From positions 62,001-126,000 of the forward strand of contig CALSLP010000002.1 in assembly GCA_943787225.1 (NCBI GenBank): a stretch of DNA of 64,000 nucleotides, read 5' to 3'. Shown here piece after piece: positions 9,015 to 17,451 of this stretch. Source of the DNA: an uncultured Alphaproteobacteria bacterium (GTDB taxonomy: Bacteria; Pseudomonadota; Alphaproteobacteria; MPNO01; UBA2964). How positions within the stretch are numbered: position 1 is the first letter of the stretch; each line of letters begins with the position of its first letter. The notes under the pieces were generated by a model. That model ran no database searches, was not told the origin of the DNA, and worked only from the letters and a program-made list of their open reading frames with translations. The position numbers and the translations under genes were made by a program.

Positions 9015-9858
9015 ATGCCCAAGGTCCTAAGCGAAGAACAAGTAGCCGGGTATCACGAGAACGGGTTTGTTACCCCTGTGCCCCTCTTTAATGCCGATGA
9101 GGTCGCGGCCTGTCGTGCCGAAGTCGAGAATACTGAAGCGACAATGGGTGAAGTTTTTTCGAGGCCTTGGTCAGACCAAATTTTATCTGCGTTTTCCCTG
9201 GGCGTTTGAAATGGCGACGCATCCCAAACTGTTGGATGCCGTCGAAGACCTCATCGGTCCCGACATCATGATCTACCACAATACAGCGTGGATTAAGGAA
9301 CCCAGCGACGATGCCTATGTCAGCTGGCATCAGGACAATACCTATTTCGGCCATGACCCCTGCGAGGTGTTAACGGCTTGGATCGCCCTGTCCCCGGCCA
9401 CCGAACAAAGCGGCTGTATGCAATTCCTGCCTGGGTCTCAAAAAGGCGGACTCCGCAATTTGAAGGCGCCGGATATCGGCAGCGGCAACATGCTGTCGAG
9501 CGGCCAGAACGTTGACATCAGCGGCGATCAGATCGACCCGGTTTCTGTTGTGCTGCAACCGGGGGAAGCCTCAATCCATCATGCCTTTCTGGTACACGGT
9601 TCACTCCCGAATAAAGGTAATGACCGGCGCATGGGCATCACTTTCATCTACCACCCGCCGCATCTCGGCCAGATCGGTGAAGGTCGGACGAGCGCACTAC
9701 TCGTTCGTGGCGAGGACAGGTTTGGAAAATTTGATCACGAACAAGCACCTGTGCCCGATGACGATGAAGGCAATGCCATACGGCACGAGCACGCGGTTAC
9801 CGCCTACCGCGGCAAGGTCCGCGAACTTGGCAATGCAACAGTAGACCGTTTCGACTGA
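9015..9858 (+). CDS. Phytanoyl-CoA dioxygenase (PhyH) family protein, one frameshift
   Basis: Fe(II)/2-oxoglutarate oxygenase of the PhyH family. AAGGAGG precedes the ATG at 9015. The frame reads to G-E-V-F, then shifts and continues as R-G-L-G-Q-T-K-F-Y-L-R-F. One extra T in the six-T run 9154-9159 explains the break. The iron ligands are intact downstream: S-W-H-Q-D-N (HxD) and the distal His in L-V-H-G-S, with a 2-oxoglutarate Arg in D-R-R-M-G. The corrected protein is about 280 residues. Its end lies 2 nt from the convergent TauD gene. Confidence 0.85.
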
Positions 9859-9860
9859 CG

Positions 9861-10707
9861 CTAGTCTGGTTCCGACACCGTATAGCGCCGTAGCAACCGA
9901 CGTTGATCCGCCGGAAAATCATTGCGCGCGTGATTGACGCTGCGATTGTCCCAAATCACCAAATCACCTGGCGTCCAGCTATGGGCGTAAACGAATTCCG
10001 ACCGCTCGCAGTGATCGAACAACGACAGCAACAGATCTTCGCTTTGCTCATCAGCCATACCAACAATGTTGCAGGTCATCAATCGACTGACATAAAGCGA
10101 CTTGCGGCCTGAGTCGGGATGCACCTTCACCAGCGGGTGAATAGCGTGAGAGACATCGTCATCACGCCGCATTTCCTCACGCGTGGTCTTGTTGTAGTTG
10201 AACACGTGCCGTGCCTCGAGGGTGTCGAGCAGTCCGCGTTGCGCCGCCGGCAAAGCTTCATAGGCAGCTGCCATCCCGGCAAACTTGGTCTCGCCGCCAA
10301 CATTCGGCACTTCAATGGCAAAAAGGGTCGTCGCACGGTATGGCTTGTCGCGATGCGCACCATCCGAATGGAAATGCATTTCACCATCGGGCAAAACGCC
10401 AATCGGCTTGCCCTCCTCGCGGATATTGCTGACATACATCACGCCGCGCTTGGATTGTTTACTATCAGGATCTTCTTTGGTTCGGTCAGCTGTGTCCGCT
10501 TTTCCAAACAAAGCCGCAAAATCTGCCTGATTTTCGTTCGAGATATCCTGACCTGGAAAACACAGCACAGAATGTTCTGTAAAAGCTGGCTCGAATCTGC
10601 TGTGCCATTTCGTCAGTGATCGGGTCACGAAAATCGACGCCTGTCGCCCGCGCGCCAACCGCTGGATGGGCAGGGTCTACTACTAGTTTCGGAACAACCG
10701 TCGCCAT
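9861..10707 (-). CDS. TauD/TfdA family dioxygenase (copy C), one frameshift
   Basis: Third TauD-type enzyme, more distant from copies A and B. It starts at ATG 10707 after GAGGAAGAG. The N-terminal frame reads to Q-Q-I-R-A-S, then the correct frame resumes at F-T-E-H-S-V-L-C-F-P-G-Q-D. One extra base around 10581-10590, most simply in the A4 run on the plus strand, explains it. The iron motif is H-S-D in M-H-F-H-S-D and the distal His is in V-N-H-A-R-N-D-F. Corrected length is about 281 residues. It is transcribed away from the TctC gene. Confidence 0.85.
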
Positions 10708-10928
10708 ATCTCTTCCTCTAATTCAAAACGCAATATCCCATACGTGCATCAAAATATTACACTGCTTTTCAAGGCAAAACGACAAAGATGTTCTTAGGTG
10801 TCCTTTCTCAGTTTTCCGCTATTCCGGGTTAACAGCACGGATATGTTCGTCTAAGCTATTATTTGCGTAAGACCTAAAAGGCTCCAATTTTTATTATGAG
10901 AGCAAATGAAACTAAAGGGAGGTATTTT

Positions 10929-11933
10929 ATGTTTAGTAAGATTATAACAGGCGCAGTTGCCTTGAGTGCGGTTGCAATGGTTGCTGCTGTGCCTGCACAG
11001 GCACAGAGTTTTCCAAAGAAGAATATTACGTTTTTGATAGCTTATGGTCCCGGTGGTGGCTTTGATACCATTACCCGCAAGCTCGCCCCATTCCTGAAAA
11101 AGCATCTCGGCGGCAAGGTCAATATTGTTCCGAAGAACCTGCCCGGTGGACGTGGCAAGAAGGCTGCTGCTTTCCTCGCTAAACGCAAGGCCGACGGCTC
11201 ACACATCATGATGTTCAACATGCCAGGCCATGCGATGCCGAATATTATCGGTGAAGAGGCTGGTTATGACGTCCGTAAGATGGACTGGCTTGGTCGTGTT
11301 GCCCAGTTCCGCTACATCATCGTCGTCAGTGCTAAGAAGAGCAAATACCAGACCATCCAGGATGTGTTGAAAGCCAAAAGCCAAATCAAAATTCCAATCA
11401 CTGGCCCCGGTACAACGGGTTATCTCGCCAGCGCCATTCTTTGGAACGCACTTGGCGTTAAGCCAAAATACATCACCGGCTATAAATCGAGCTCGCGCTA
11501 TTCGCTTGGTGTTATCCGCGGTGATGGCGATCTGACTATTCTGGCCAAAGGTAGCTTCAAGAAATATGTCAGCAGCAAAAAGAAAAAGCAGGCTGCCTTC
11601 AAAGATTTGAAGCCGATCCTCGAAATCACCAATGGGAAATCCGAATTCGGTGTTCCGACAACCGGTGAAATGGGCCAGAAGGATCTCGCAATTCTCGGTG
11701 GAGACCGGATCATCGGTACAACACCAGGCACGCCAAAAGCCATCAAAGACCGGTTGGCAAAAGCGGTTTGGGATTCGGTTAACGATCCGGAATTCGTCGC
11801 CTGGGGTAAAAAGGTTGGTCGTCCAGTTGCACCATTGAATTCTGAAGATGCAACGAAGCTGGTGGGTACACTGTACTCATACTACATCCAGTACAAAGAC
11901 GTTCTTGCCGCGAGCAATAAGAAAACTAGATAG
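10929..11933 (+). CDS. Tripartite tricarboxylate transporter substrate-binding protein (TctC/Bug family)
   Basis: Periplasmic solute receptor of the tripartite tricarboxylate transporter. A Sec signal peptide covers about residues 1-26 (ends in P-A-Q-A-Q). The mature part has the family pattern F-P-K-K-N-I-T-F-L-I-A-Y-G-P-G-G-G-F-D and N-L-P-G-G-R-G-K-K-A-A. GGGAGG stands before the ATG at 10929. The mature protein is unusually Lys-rich. A terminator follows, then the membrane subunits tctA and tctB. Such receptors bind citrate, aromatic acids or other carboxylates. The ligand here is unknown but fits the surrounding catabolic genes. Confidence 0.88.
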   Translation: MFSKIITGAVALSAVAMVAAVPAQAQSFPKKNITFLIAYGPGGGFDTITRKLAPFLKKHLGGKVNIVPKNLPGGRGKKAAAFLAKRKADGSHIMMFNMPGHAMPNIIGEEAGYDVRKMDWLGRVAQFRYIIVVSAKKSKYQTIQDVLKAKSQIKIPITGPGTTGYLASAILWNALGVKPKYITGYKSSSRYSLGVIRGDGDLTILAKGSFKKYVSSKKKKQAAFKDLKPILEITNGKSEFGVPTTGEMGQKDLAILGGDRIIGTTPGTPKAIKDRLAKAVWDSVNDPEFVAWGKKVGRPVAPLNSEDATKLVGTLYSYYIQYKDVLAASNKKTR

Positions 11934-11945
11934 ACTATTGTTATC

Positions 11946-11980
11946 AACGGCCGGTGCTTATGCATCGGCCGTTTTCTTTT
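11946..11980 (+). terminator. Rho-independent terminator after tctC
   Basis: Perfect 8-bp stem AACGGCCG (11946-11953) with CGGCCGTT (11966-11973), a 12-nt loop and a T-rich tail to 11980. It sits 12 nt after the TctC stop and before TctA, so it probably lowers expression of the membrane subunits relative to the receptor. Confidence 0.8.
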
Positions 11981-12074
11981 CCGCGCACACAAAAACAAGC
12001 ACACTAAGTGCGTGCGTTCGGACATTTCTGACAGGCTTACTTAGATAAGCTGGTTACAGGGGGCAGAGAATTCC

Positions 12075-13586
12075 GTGTTTGATGCATTACTAGAAGGAAT
12101 CGTGAATCTCGGTTCCATCCATTCACTTTTACTGCTTGCTGCAGGATCATGTGTAGGGTTGTTGTTCGGCGCGATCCCGGGTCTTGGTGGCACGACCGCC
12201 GTAGCCCTTCTCATCCCTCTGACGTTCGGTATGGAGCCTTGGCAGGCCATCATTTTGATGGGTGGTGTCATGGCGGCCACGTCCACCGGCGGGTCAGTCA
12301 GCGCTATTCTGTTAAATACACCGGGCATTGCCCCCAACGCCGCAACGACTTTTGACGGCTACCCCTTAGCGCAGCAAGGCAAAGCCGGTATGGCCATCGG
12401 TGCCGCCGCGACAGCGTCTGCGATGGGTGGTGTCATCGGCGTCATTTCACTGGTGGCGGTTATTCCGATCATGAAAGCGATCGTGCTTTTATTCACGCCA
12501 CCCGAATTTTTCATGTTAGCTATCTTTGGTATGTGCGCCATTGCCGTCTCCTCAGGCGACCGGCTGCTGCAGGGACTGATTACTGCTGTCATTGGATTAA
12601 TGGTGGGATTTGTCGGCTATTACGATGTCACCAGTACCGTTCGATTTGATTTCGGCATTCCTCTCCTGGAAGATGGCGTCAAGCTCGTCCCCGCCCTGAT
12701 CGGGCTCTTCGCCATTTCAGAGATGATCAATCTCGCAGTCAAAGGCGGTTCCATTTCTCAAGACTCGTCAGATGTCGAGATCAGCGGCGTTTCCGCCGGC
12801 GTCAAAGAGGTTTTCAAGAACTGGTCAACGATGCTGGTTGGGTCTGGGTATGGCACCTTTATCGGGGCAGTCCCTGGCGTTGGCGGCACCGTCGCCGCCT
12901 TCCTGAGTTATTCGACCCAGGCCCAGCGCGACCCGACACCCGAGATTGAATATGGCAAAGGTAATATCAAAGGCGTCATCGCACCCGAATCTGCCAACAA
13001 CGCCAAAGATGGCGGCTCGTTGATCCCGACGCTGGCCTTTGGCATTCCCGGCAGTGCGGAAACAGCGGTTTTCCTTGGCGTCCTCATTCTACATGGCATT
13101 GAGCCAGGTCAAAAACTCCTGGAAGACCATCAGGATTTAGTCTTTACCCTGGTCGTTGCCCTTACCGTCTCGGCAGTCTTTGCGACCCTGATTGTCCTCG
13201 CCTTGGCAAAATATATGGCACTCCTGACCCGGATCAGCGTTCACATGTTGATTCCGACGGTAACAGTCGTGGCTCTGGTCGGAGCATTCGCGCTCAACAC
13301 CGAAATCGGCGATGTCGTCATTGCATTTATCTTTGCATTCATTGGTTATTTTATGATCCGATTTAACTACCCGCGGGTCACTTTTACGATCGCCATTGTC
13401 CTCGGCAGTATTACAGAGCTGAGTTTCCATCAGTCGATGCTGATTGCTGATGACCAAATGTCGATCTTCTTTACCCGAGGATTGTCTCTCACACTGCTCG
13501 CTCTAACGATTCTGAGCCTCGCCTTTCCAACCTTCCGACGAAAGATGAAAGAAAGAAAAGAAGCAAAACTGGAGACCGAACAATGA
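12075..13586 (+). CDS. Tripartite tricarboxylate transporter large membrane subunit TctA
   Basis: A 503-residue polytopic membrane protein with about 12 hydrophobic segments. The TctA hallmark appears twice: G-A-I-P-G-L-G-G-T near residue 34 and G-A-V-P-G-V-G-G-T near 263, reflecting the family's internal duplication. It starts at GTG 12075 and overlaps tctB by 4 bp at the 3' end. It forms the main transport channel with TctB and takes substrate from TctC. Gene order C-A-B differs from the commoner C-B-A. Confidence 0.92.
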   Translation: MFDALLEGIVNLGSIHSLLLLAAGSCVGLLFGAIPGLGGTTAVALLIPLTFGMEPWQAIILMGGVMAATSTGGSVSAILLNTPGIAPNAATTFDGYPLAQQGKAGMAIGAAATASAMGGVIGVISLVAVIPIMKAIVLLFTPPEFFMLAIFGMCAIAVSSGDRLLQGLITAVIGLMVGFVGYYDVTSTVRFDFGIPLLEDGVKLVPALIGLFAISEMINLAVKGGSISQDSSDVEISGVSAGVKEVFKNWSTMLVGSGYGTFIGAVPGVGGTVAAFLSYSTQAQRDPTPEIEYGKGNIKGVIAPESANNAKDGGSLIPTLAFGIPGSAETAVFLGVLILHGIEPGQKLLEDHQDLVFTLVVALTVSAVFATLIVLALAKYMALLTRISVHMLIPTVTVVALVGAFALNTEIGDVVIAFIFAFIGYFMIRFNYPRVTFTIAIVLGSITELSFHQSMLIADDQMSIFFTRGLSLTLLALTILSLAFPTFRRKMKERKEAKLETEQ

Positions 13587-14086
13587 GAATTCCTGAGCAC
13601 AGACGGCCTTCCGCACTCTATATCCTCATAGTCCTTGCCGTCGTCGTCCTGTTTATTGCGACGAGCTATCAATACAAACTCACGGACCGGATGTTTCCGT
13701 TGATGGTCGGCTACTTCGCCTTGCCGCTATTGATCATGGATTTGTTGGCTCTGACCGACAGCAAGATCGGTGAGAAGATTTCAATTTTCTTCTCCGCCAA
13801 GACGCCGGAAAAAGTTGACGAAGATGCCGATCAGACGGTCCGCAGTTTGAAGCAAGAGCTTATGATTTTCGTGTGGATGGGCACTCTGGTCTTCGGCATT
13901 TATCTCATAGGCTTTCTGCCCTGCACACCGGTCTTCGTCTATTGCTGGATGAAATATCGCGGTGGCTATTCGGTGCGCCAAAGTGCCTATCTTGCCATCG
14001 GCACGATCGTCTTCGTCTATGTCCTGTTTGAGATCCTCCTGCAGTACGAATTGTATCCGGGGATATTCCTGTACTGGTACGGCTGA
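13583..14086 (+). CDS. Tripartite tricarboxylate transporter small membrane subunit TctB
   Basis: A 167-residue membrane protein with four predicted helices: I-L-I-V-L-A-V-V-V-L-F near residues 12-25, a second around 35-55, a third near 95-112 and a last near 133-155. A charged loop with acidic residues lies in the middle. The ATG overlaps the tctA stop (ATGA), so translation is coupled. TctB is the weakly conserved accessory subunit, and the assignment rests on size, topology and position. Confidence 0.85.
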   Translation: MRIPEHRRPSALYILIVLAVVVLFIATSYQYKLTDRMFPLMVGYFALPLLIMDLLALTDSKIGEKISIFFSAKTPEKVDEDADQTVRSLKQELMIFVWMGTLVFGIYLIGFLPCTPVFVYCWMKYRGGYSVRQSAYLAIGTIVFVYVLFEILLQYELYPGIFLYWYG

Positions 14087-14088
14087 CC

Positions 14089-14112
14089 GGGTGGCGCGTT
14101 CACGCGCTACCC
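14089..14112. terminator. Hairpin between convergent tctB and FAD oxidoreductase genes
   Basis: A 10-bp inverted repeat GGGTGGCGCG / CGCGCTACCC (one G-T wobble) with a TTCA loop, placed in the 33-nt gap between two converging genes. No T-tract follows on either strand, so it may act as a weak bidirectional terminator or an mRNA 3'-end stabiliser. Confidence 0.5.
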
Positions 14113-14119
14113 CGAAAGC

Positions 14120-15664
14120 TTAACCCCAAGGATCAAGCCCTGCCGCCTGCTTTCCGGCGATCTGACCGGTAACCAGGCACTCAGCCAGGTTTCCGCCGGA
14201 CATATAGAGATGCCCCCAGGCACTACCCATTTCCCCGGCCGCATAGAGGCGCGGAATGGGGTTGTCTTCAACATCAATAATGCGTTGCTGCGCATCGTGT
14301 TCCGGACCGCCTTGCGTATTTGAAACGACCGGCCAAACCTGGCCTGCATAGAACGGGGCGCGTTGAATTTTCATCATGGTACCAGACGGCCGTCCGAAGT
14401 CGGTATCGTTCTTTGTGACACAGAGTTCATTCCAGCGAGTCAGTGACGCCTCGAGCTCCGCTGGTTCCATATCAATCATCACCGCCAATTCAGCGATTGA
14501 ATCCGCCTTCTTGATCAGCCCGGAGTCGATCTCCTGCATATTGTCCTGGCTCCAGTCGTAATGGGCATCAGGATCATTACGGGTCGGTGCGCCAACCCGA
14601 TAGCGACGTCGTCCGACCTCATCAAAAATCACATAAGACGGAATACGCGGAAATTCCTGCGTCACGCTGTCGAAATGCTCCATCGGCCGGTGCGACGTAT
14701 CCTGCGTATAGGGAGGGTTCTCGTTCATATAGCGTTTGCCGAATTTGTCGACGACAATCCAGGTCATCTGTACGACAGCGGTCTCTTCGCGCCCCGGAAT
14801 CCAGTCCGGCAGCCGCTTCATGCGGATCGCGTAAGGATACTCAGGATGCTCAAATCCGTACGAGCCGTGGTAATGCCACATATGCCACAGCCGCGCGCCA
14901 AGCTCCTGGGCCATACGGATACCGTCACCGGTGTTGGAGTTGGTTGTTGCCGCCAGCACGGGTTTCATCTGCCAGTACTGGCGTTTCATTTCTTCATTGG
15001 CCTCAAACCCGCCGCAGCAAAGAATGACGGCTTTGCGCGCTTTGACGGTTCGAATCCCATTATTGGTTTGAATGACGGCACCCTGAACTTCACGGGTGCC
15101 ATCTGTCTTATAGACCAGCTTCTGTACCGGCGATTCGAGCCAGATATCAATATCGCGCTGGGCGACGTTGTCTTCCAGCGTCTTGAACACCCGCGCGCCA
15201 CCCGGAGCGCCGCGCACATGGGGATAATAGGTATCAGGATCAAAGTTGGGAATTTCCTCGATCAGCGTCTGATAGAATGTGTCATAGCCCTCGAACGGAT
15301 AATTCGCGACTTTCTCGCGCGGATTGACGATAGCGCCATTAACCTCGGCGAGCTTACGCATATAGGGCTCGATCTCCGCCATACCATCGGCGAGCGCGCG
15401 GTTCACCGATGATGGCGTGCGCCCGCCATTGGTCGCTTCGAGATATTTGAAAGCCTCGTCAGCATTATGGGCCGAGCGCATCGCCCCGTAGGAACATACG
15501 GAGATGCCGCCGGGATTAGCCATCTTGTCGACCAGCAGGACTTTCGCCCCGGCGTCATAGGCTTCAATTGCTGCGATACCGCCGGAATAACCGTAACCAA
15601 CAACGATTACATCATATTCTGCGTCAAAATTTGTTGGCCCGTTTGTGCCAGAACTCTCTGCCAT
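14120..15664 (-). CDS. FAD-dependent oxidoreductase, fumarate reductase/3-ketosteroid dehydrogenase-like
   Basis: About 514 residues. The N-terminal dinucleotide-binding motif is V-I-V-V-G-Y-G-Y-S-G-G followed by a Lys/Asp-ended second strand. The C-terminal FAD segment is R-L-Y-A-A-G-E-M-G-S. This layout matches the FAD_binding_2 family (fumarate reductase flavoprotein, KstD, tricarballylate dehydrogenase). The ATG at 15664 is preferred over GTG 15673 because AGGGTGG lies just upstream. Converging with the Tct transporter genes, it could oxidise the imported acid, but this is inference. No signal peptide is visible. Confidence 0.85.
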   Translation of the reverse strand: MAESSGTNGPTNFDAEYDVIVVGYGYSGGIAAIEAYDAGAKVLLVDKMANPGGISVCSYGAMRSAHNADEAFKYLEATNGGRTPSSVNRALADGMAEIEPYMRKLAEVNGAIVNPREKVANYPFEGYDTFYQTLIEEIPNFDPDTYYPHVRGAPGGARVFKTLEDNVAQRDIDIWLESPVQKLVYKTDGTREVQGAVIQTNNGIRTVKARKAVILCCGGFEANEEMKRQYWQMKPVLAATTNSNTGDGIRMAQELGARLWHMWHYHGSYGFEHPEYPYAIRMKRLPDWIPGREETAVVQMTWIVVDKFGKRYMNENPPYTQDTSHRPMEHFDSVTQEFPRIPSYVIFDEVGRRRYRVGAPTRNDPDAHYDWSQDNMQEIDSGLIKKADSIAELAVMIDMEPAELEASLTRWNELCVTKNDTDFGRPSGTMMKIQRAPFYAGQVWPVVSNTQGGPEHDAQQRIIDVEDNPIPRLYAAGEMGSAWGHLYMSGGNLAECLVTGQIAGKQAAGLDPWG

Positions 15665-15765
15665 GTTACCCACCCTGTTCCCGTATTTTTTTTGTAACTA
15701 CACTTTGCCCCAGCGCTTCTAGCCACGCAACTACGCGAAATAGAACCAAAGGCGGAACAGGGAGG

Positions 15766-15919
15766 TTATTCCGCCGACGCCAACAGAAAATCGGCGGCCG
15801 TGGCAACCTCGACCCTATAGAAATCGATCTTTAACAGCGTGGAGAGTGGCCTCTTCAACGTCAAACCGCGACCAAGCGCAAAAGGAGCCGCCCTCGGCTT
15901 GCTCCGCTGCCTTTGCCAT
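15766..15919 (-). CDS. Possible small protein (about 50 aa) with one frameshift
   Basis: In the roughly 290-nt gap between the FAD gene and the next UbiD gene, the minus strand reads M-A-K-A-A-E-Q-A-E-G-G-S-F-C-A-W from ATG 15919. After K-D-R-F it hits a stop. Removing one T from the TTT near 15820 continues the frame as F-Y-R-V-E-V-A-T-A-A-D-F to a stop at 15766. A GGGG-containing ribosome site lies upstream. The reading is speculative and the family is unknown. Confidence 0.3.
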
Positions 15920-15954
15920 GCAAAAGTCCCCGCAACAGACATTTGGAGGAAATT

Positions 15955-17433
15955 ATGAGTACAGAGTCCGGAAGCAATATCGCGGGCAAAATTGCCTATG
16001 ACGATCTGCGCGAATGGTTGGTACTGGCCGACCAGCTTGGCGAGGTTGAATACGTCAACGGTGCCAACTGGCAGGAAGATATCGGCCTCGCAGCAGAAGC
16101 CGTCCTGCGCGAAGAAACCGGACCCTGTGTGGTGTTTGATGATGTAGAAGGCTGCCCCAAGGGCTTCCGCCTGCTAATGAATATGTTTGCCGGCACACGC
16201 CGCAATATGACGCTTGGTTTTCCCGCCCATCTCAGCAAATGGGAACTGTCGAACGCCTATCGCGAGAATTTCCTCGTCGATCAGAAGTCCTGCAAACATG
16301 AAATCGTCGATGATGGCGCGATTTTCGAAAACATTCTTACTGGCGACGATATCGACGTCACCAAGTTTCCCGCCCCTGTCTGGCACGAAAATGATGGCGG
16401 TCGTTATATCGGCACTGGCACCTACAGCATCACCCGCGACCCCGAAGAAGGCTGGCTGAACGCGGGCGCCTATCGCGCCCAGGTTCACGGGCCCAAGGAA
16501 GTCGGGTTCCTGACTGCACGAGGTCATCACGGCTATATCCATCGTGAGAAGTACAAGGCCCAGGGCAAATTGATGCCGGTCTGTATGGTCCTCGGTGGAG
16601 ATCCGCTGTCCTTCTATTTCGGCGGCACAGAGACCCCTTACGGCGAGTTTGAACTGGATTATGTCGGTGGCCTGCGCGGTAAACCAATACAGATGGTCGA
16701 AGGCAAGGTCACCGGACTTCCTTTTCCGGCCAGTGCTGAGATTGTTCTGGAGGGTTATGTCGATCCACAGGAAACGATGCTCGAAGGACCATTTGGCGAA
16801 TGGACCGGTCATTATGCTGGTGGCAAAGAGCAGCGTACCGTTCTGCGCATTGAAGCGATCTATCATCGTAACGATCCTATTCTGCTTGGTGTGCCACCGA
16901 TGGGCCAGGGACCAGATGAACTGGCGCGCTACCGCGCTGTCATGCGCTCTGCCATGCTTAAACAGAACATTATTGATGCGGGCGTGCCCGATGTGCAGCA
17001 AGTCTGGTGCCATGAAACCGGCGGATCGCGGATGCTCCACGGCGTTTCAATCAAACAACGCTATCCCGGTCATTCCCGTCAGGCAGGCCAAATTGCCGCC
17101 CAGTGCCGTGCCGCAGCCTATGCGTCTAAATATGTCATCGTTACAGATGATGACGTTGATGTAACGCGGCTGGATCAGCTGATCTGGGCGATGATGGTCC
17201 GAACCGATCCCAAACAGTCGATCGATTTCATTTCAGGTGCCTGGGATTCACCAGCCGACCCAATGCTGACTCCGGAACAACGTGCGGTCGGGGATATGAC
17301 GCATTCGGTGGCGATCATCGATGCCTGTCGACCCTTCCACTGGATGGATGAGTTCCCAATGTCGAATGCGCCGAGCCCGGAAGTCGCGCGCAAAGCCGAG
17401 GAAAAATTCGGTTATCTGATGAAGAACCGGTAA
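15955..17433 (+). CDS. UbiD family prenyl-FMN decarboxylase (copy 2)
   Basis: Full-length 492-residue UbiD-type decarboxylase. The active-site Glu pair is in E-G-P-F-G-E at residues 277-282, and the prFMN-binding region around G-T-G-T-Y-S-I-T-R-D-P is intact. ATG 15955 has GGAGG 5 nt upstream and is preferred over an upstream in-frame ATG at 15913. It is followed 18 nt later by an acyl-CoA synthetase and then a methyltransferase, probably one operon. It is close in sequence to the third UbiD at 27370. No ubiX (prFMN synthase) is in the window. Confidence 0.92.
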   Translation: MSTESGSNIAGKIAYDDLREWLVLADQLGEVEYVNGANWQEDIGLAAEAVLREETGPCVVFDDVEGCPKGFRLLMNMFAGTRRNMTLGFPAHLSKWELSNAYRENFLVDQKSCKHEIVDDGAIFENILTGDDIDVTKFPAPVWHENDGGRYIGTGTYSITRDPEEGWLNAGAYRAQVHGPKEVGFLTARGHHGYIHREKYKAQGKLMPVCMVLGGDPLSFYFGGTETPYGEFELDYVGGLRGKPIQMVEGKVTGLPFPASAEIVLEGYVDPQETMLEGPFGEWTGHYAGGKEQRTVLRIEAIYHRNDPILLGVPPMGQGPDELARYRAVMRSAMLKQNIIDAGVPDVQQVWCHETGGSRMLHGVSIKQRYPGHSRQAGQIAAQCRAAAYASKYVIVTDDDVDVTRLDQLIWAMMVRTDPKQSIDFISGAWDSPADPMLTPEQRAVGDMTHSVAIIDACRPFHWMDEFPMSNAPSPEVARKAEEKFGYLMKNR

Positions 17434-17451
17434 TCGGGGAAGCTAGCCGGT

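Noticed and set aside
15040..15065. tRNA-like TTCGAATCC stretch
   Set aside because: It lies inside the FAD oxidoreductase coding sequence and no acceptor or anticodon arms pair around it.
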